NCBI GenBank assembly: GCA_021817755.1
Contig: JAKAGC010000325.1
Location: 1 to 5,529, forward strand
From: Acidobacteriota bacterium
Lineage (GTDB): Bacteria > Acidobacteriota > Aminicenantia > UBA2199
DNA: 5,529 bases
Direction: 5' to 3'
The translations under genes were made by a program, and so were the position numbers. Of this stretch, positions 5,480-5,529 are shown in pieces (positions within the stretch are counted from its first letter, which is position 1; every line of letters begins with the position of its first letter). The notes under the pieces were generated by a model. The model had not been told where the DNA came from and did no database searches. It worked only from the letters and a program-made list of their open reading frames with translations.

Positions 5480-5529
5480 GGTCCCTTAGCTCAATTGGCA
5501 GAGCAATTGACTCTTAATCAATAGGTTGT
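5480..5529 (+). tRNA. tRNA-Lys(CTT), 5' part, cut by window end
   Basis: The first 50 bases of a tRNA are present. The acceptor 5' strand is GGTCCCT (5480-5486), then TA, a D arm with GCTC (5489-5492) paired to GAGC (5501-5504) and a loop containing TTGG, base 26 A, and an anticodon stem ATTGA/TCAAT (5506-5510 and 5518-5522) around loop CTCTTAA (5511-5517). The anticodon CTT is at 5513-5515, which reads the lysine codon AAG. The T arm and the acceptor 3' strand lie beyond the window. tRNA 3' ends are common integration sites, but no integration signature can be checked here. Confidence 0.93.

Overview
This AT-rich bacterial window is almost entirely coded on the minus strand. Its phylum cannot be fixed from 5.5 kb. 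Promoters match TTGACA/TATAAT and the small genes have good Shine-Dalgarno sites. That argues against Bacteroidota, although the small peptides carry a leader of a type often described there. The lineage is left open.

Layout from left to right. Positions 1-361 hold the N-terminal part of a DegT/DnrJ/EryC1-type PLP protein. It lies one base downstream of a complete paralogous aminotransferase (363-1550), and the two form the start of a sugar-modification or surface-polysaccharide type operon. Upstream of that operon (1551-2056) is a long non-coding stretch. It has a possible structured leader with an ops-like element, a pair of 20-bp direct repeats, and a tiny plus-strand reading frame resembling the first residues of an AAA/DUF4143 ATPase, probably a remnant.

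The centre (2126-3346) is the most interesting part: four tandem genes for 75-87 residue peptides. Each has a nearly constant 31-residue double-glycine leader, then a fixed-length 39-residue core with seven invariant cysteines, then a short tail that differs completely between copies. They look like a family of ribosomally made, post-translationally modified or disulfide-rich secreted peptides. A strong promoter (3418-3446) lies ahead of the array and a strong intrinsic terminator (2057-2091) lies after it, so the array is probably its own transcription unit. No maturase, protease or exporter is encoded in the window.

To the right are a YgiQ-family (UPF0313) radical SAM protein (3558-5201), a divergent intergenic region with one promoter in each direction, and the first two thirds of a tRNA-Lys(CTT) gene cut by the window end. 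The YgiQ protein looks like a conserved household gene rather than a dedicated peptide maturase, but its place directly upstream of the peptide array, on the same strand, is worth noting.
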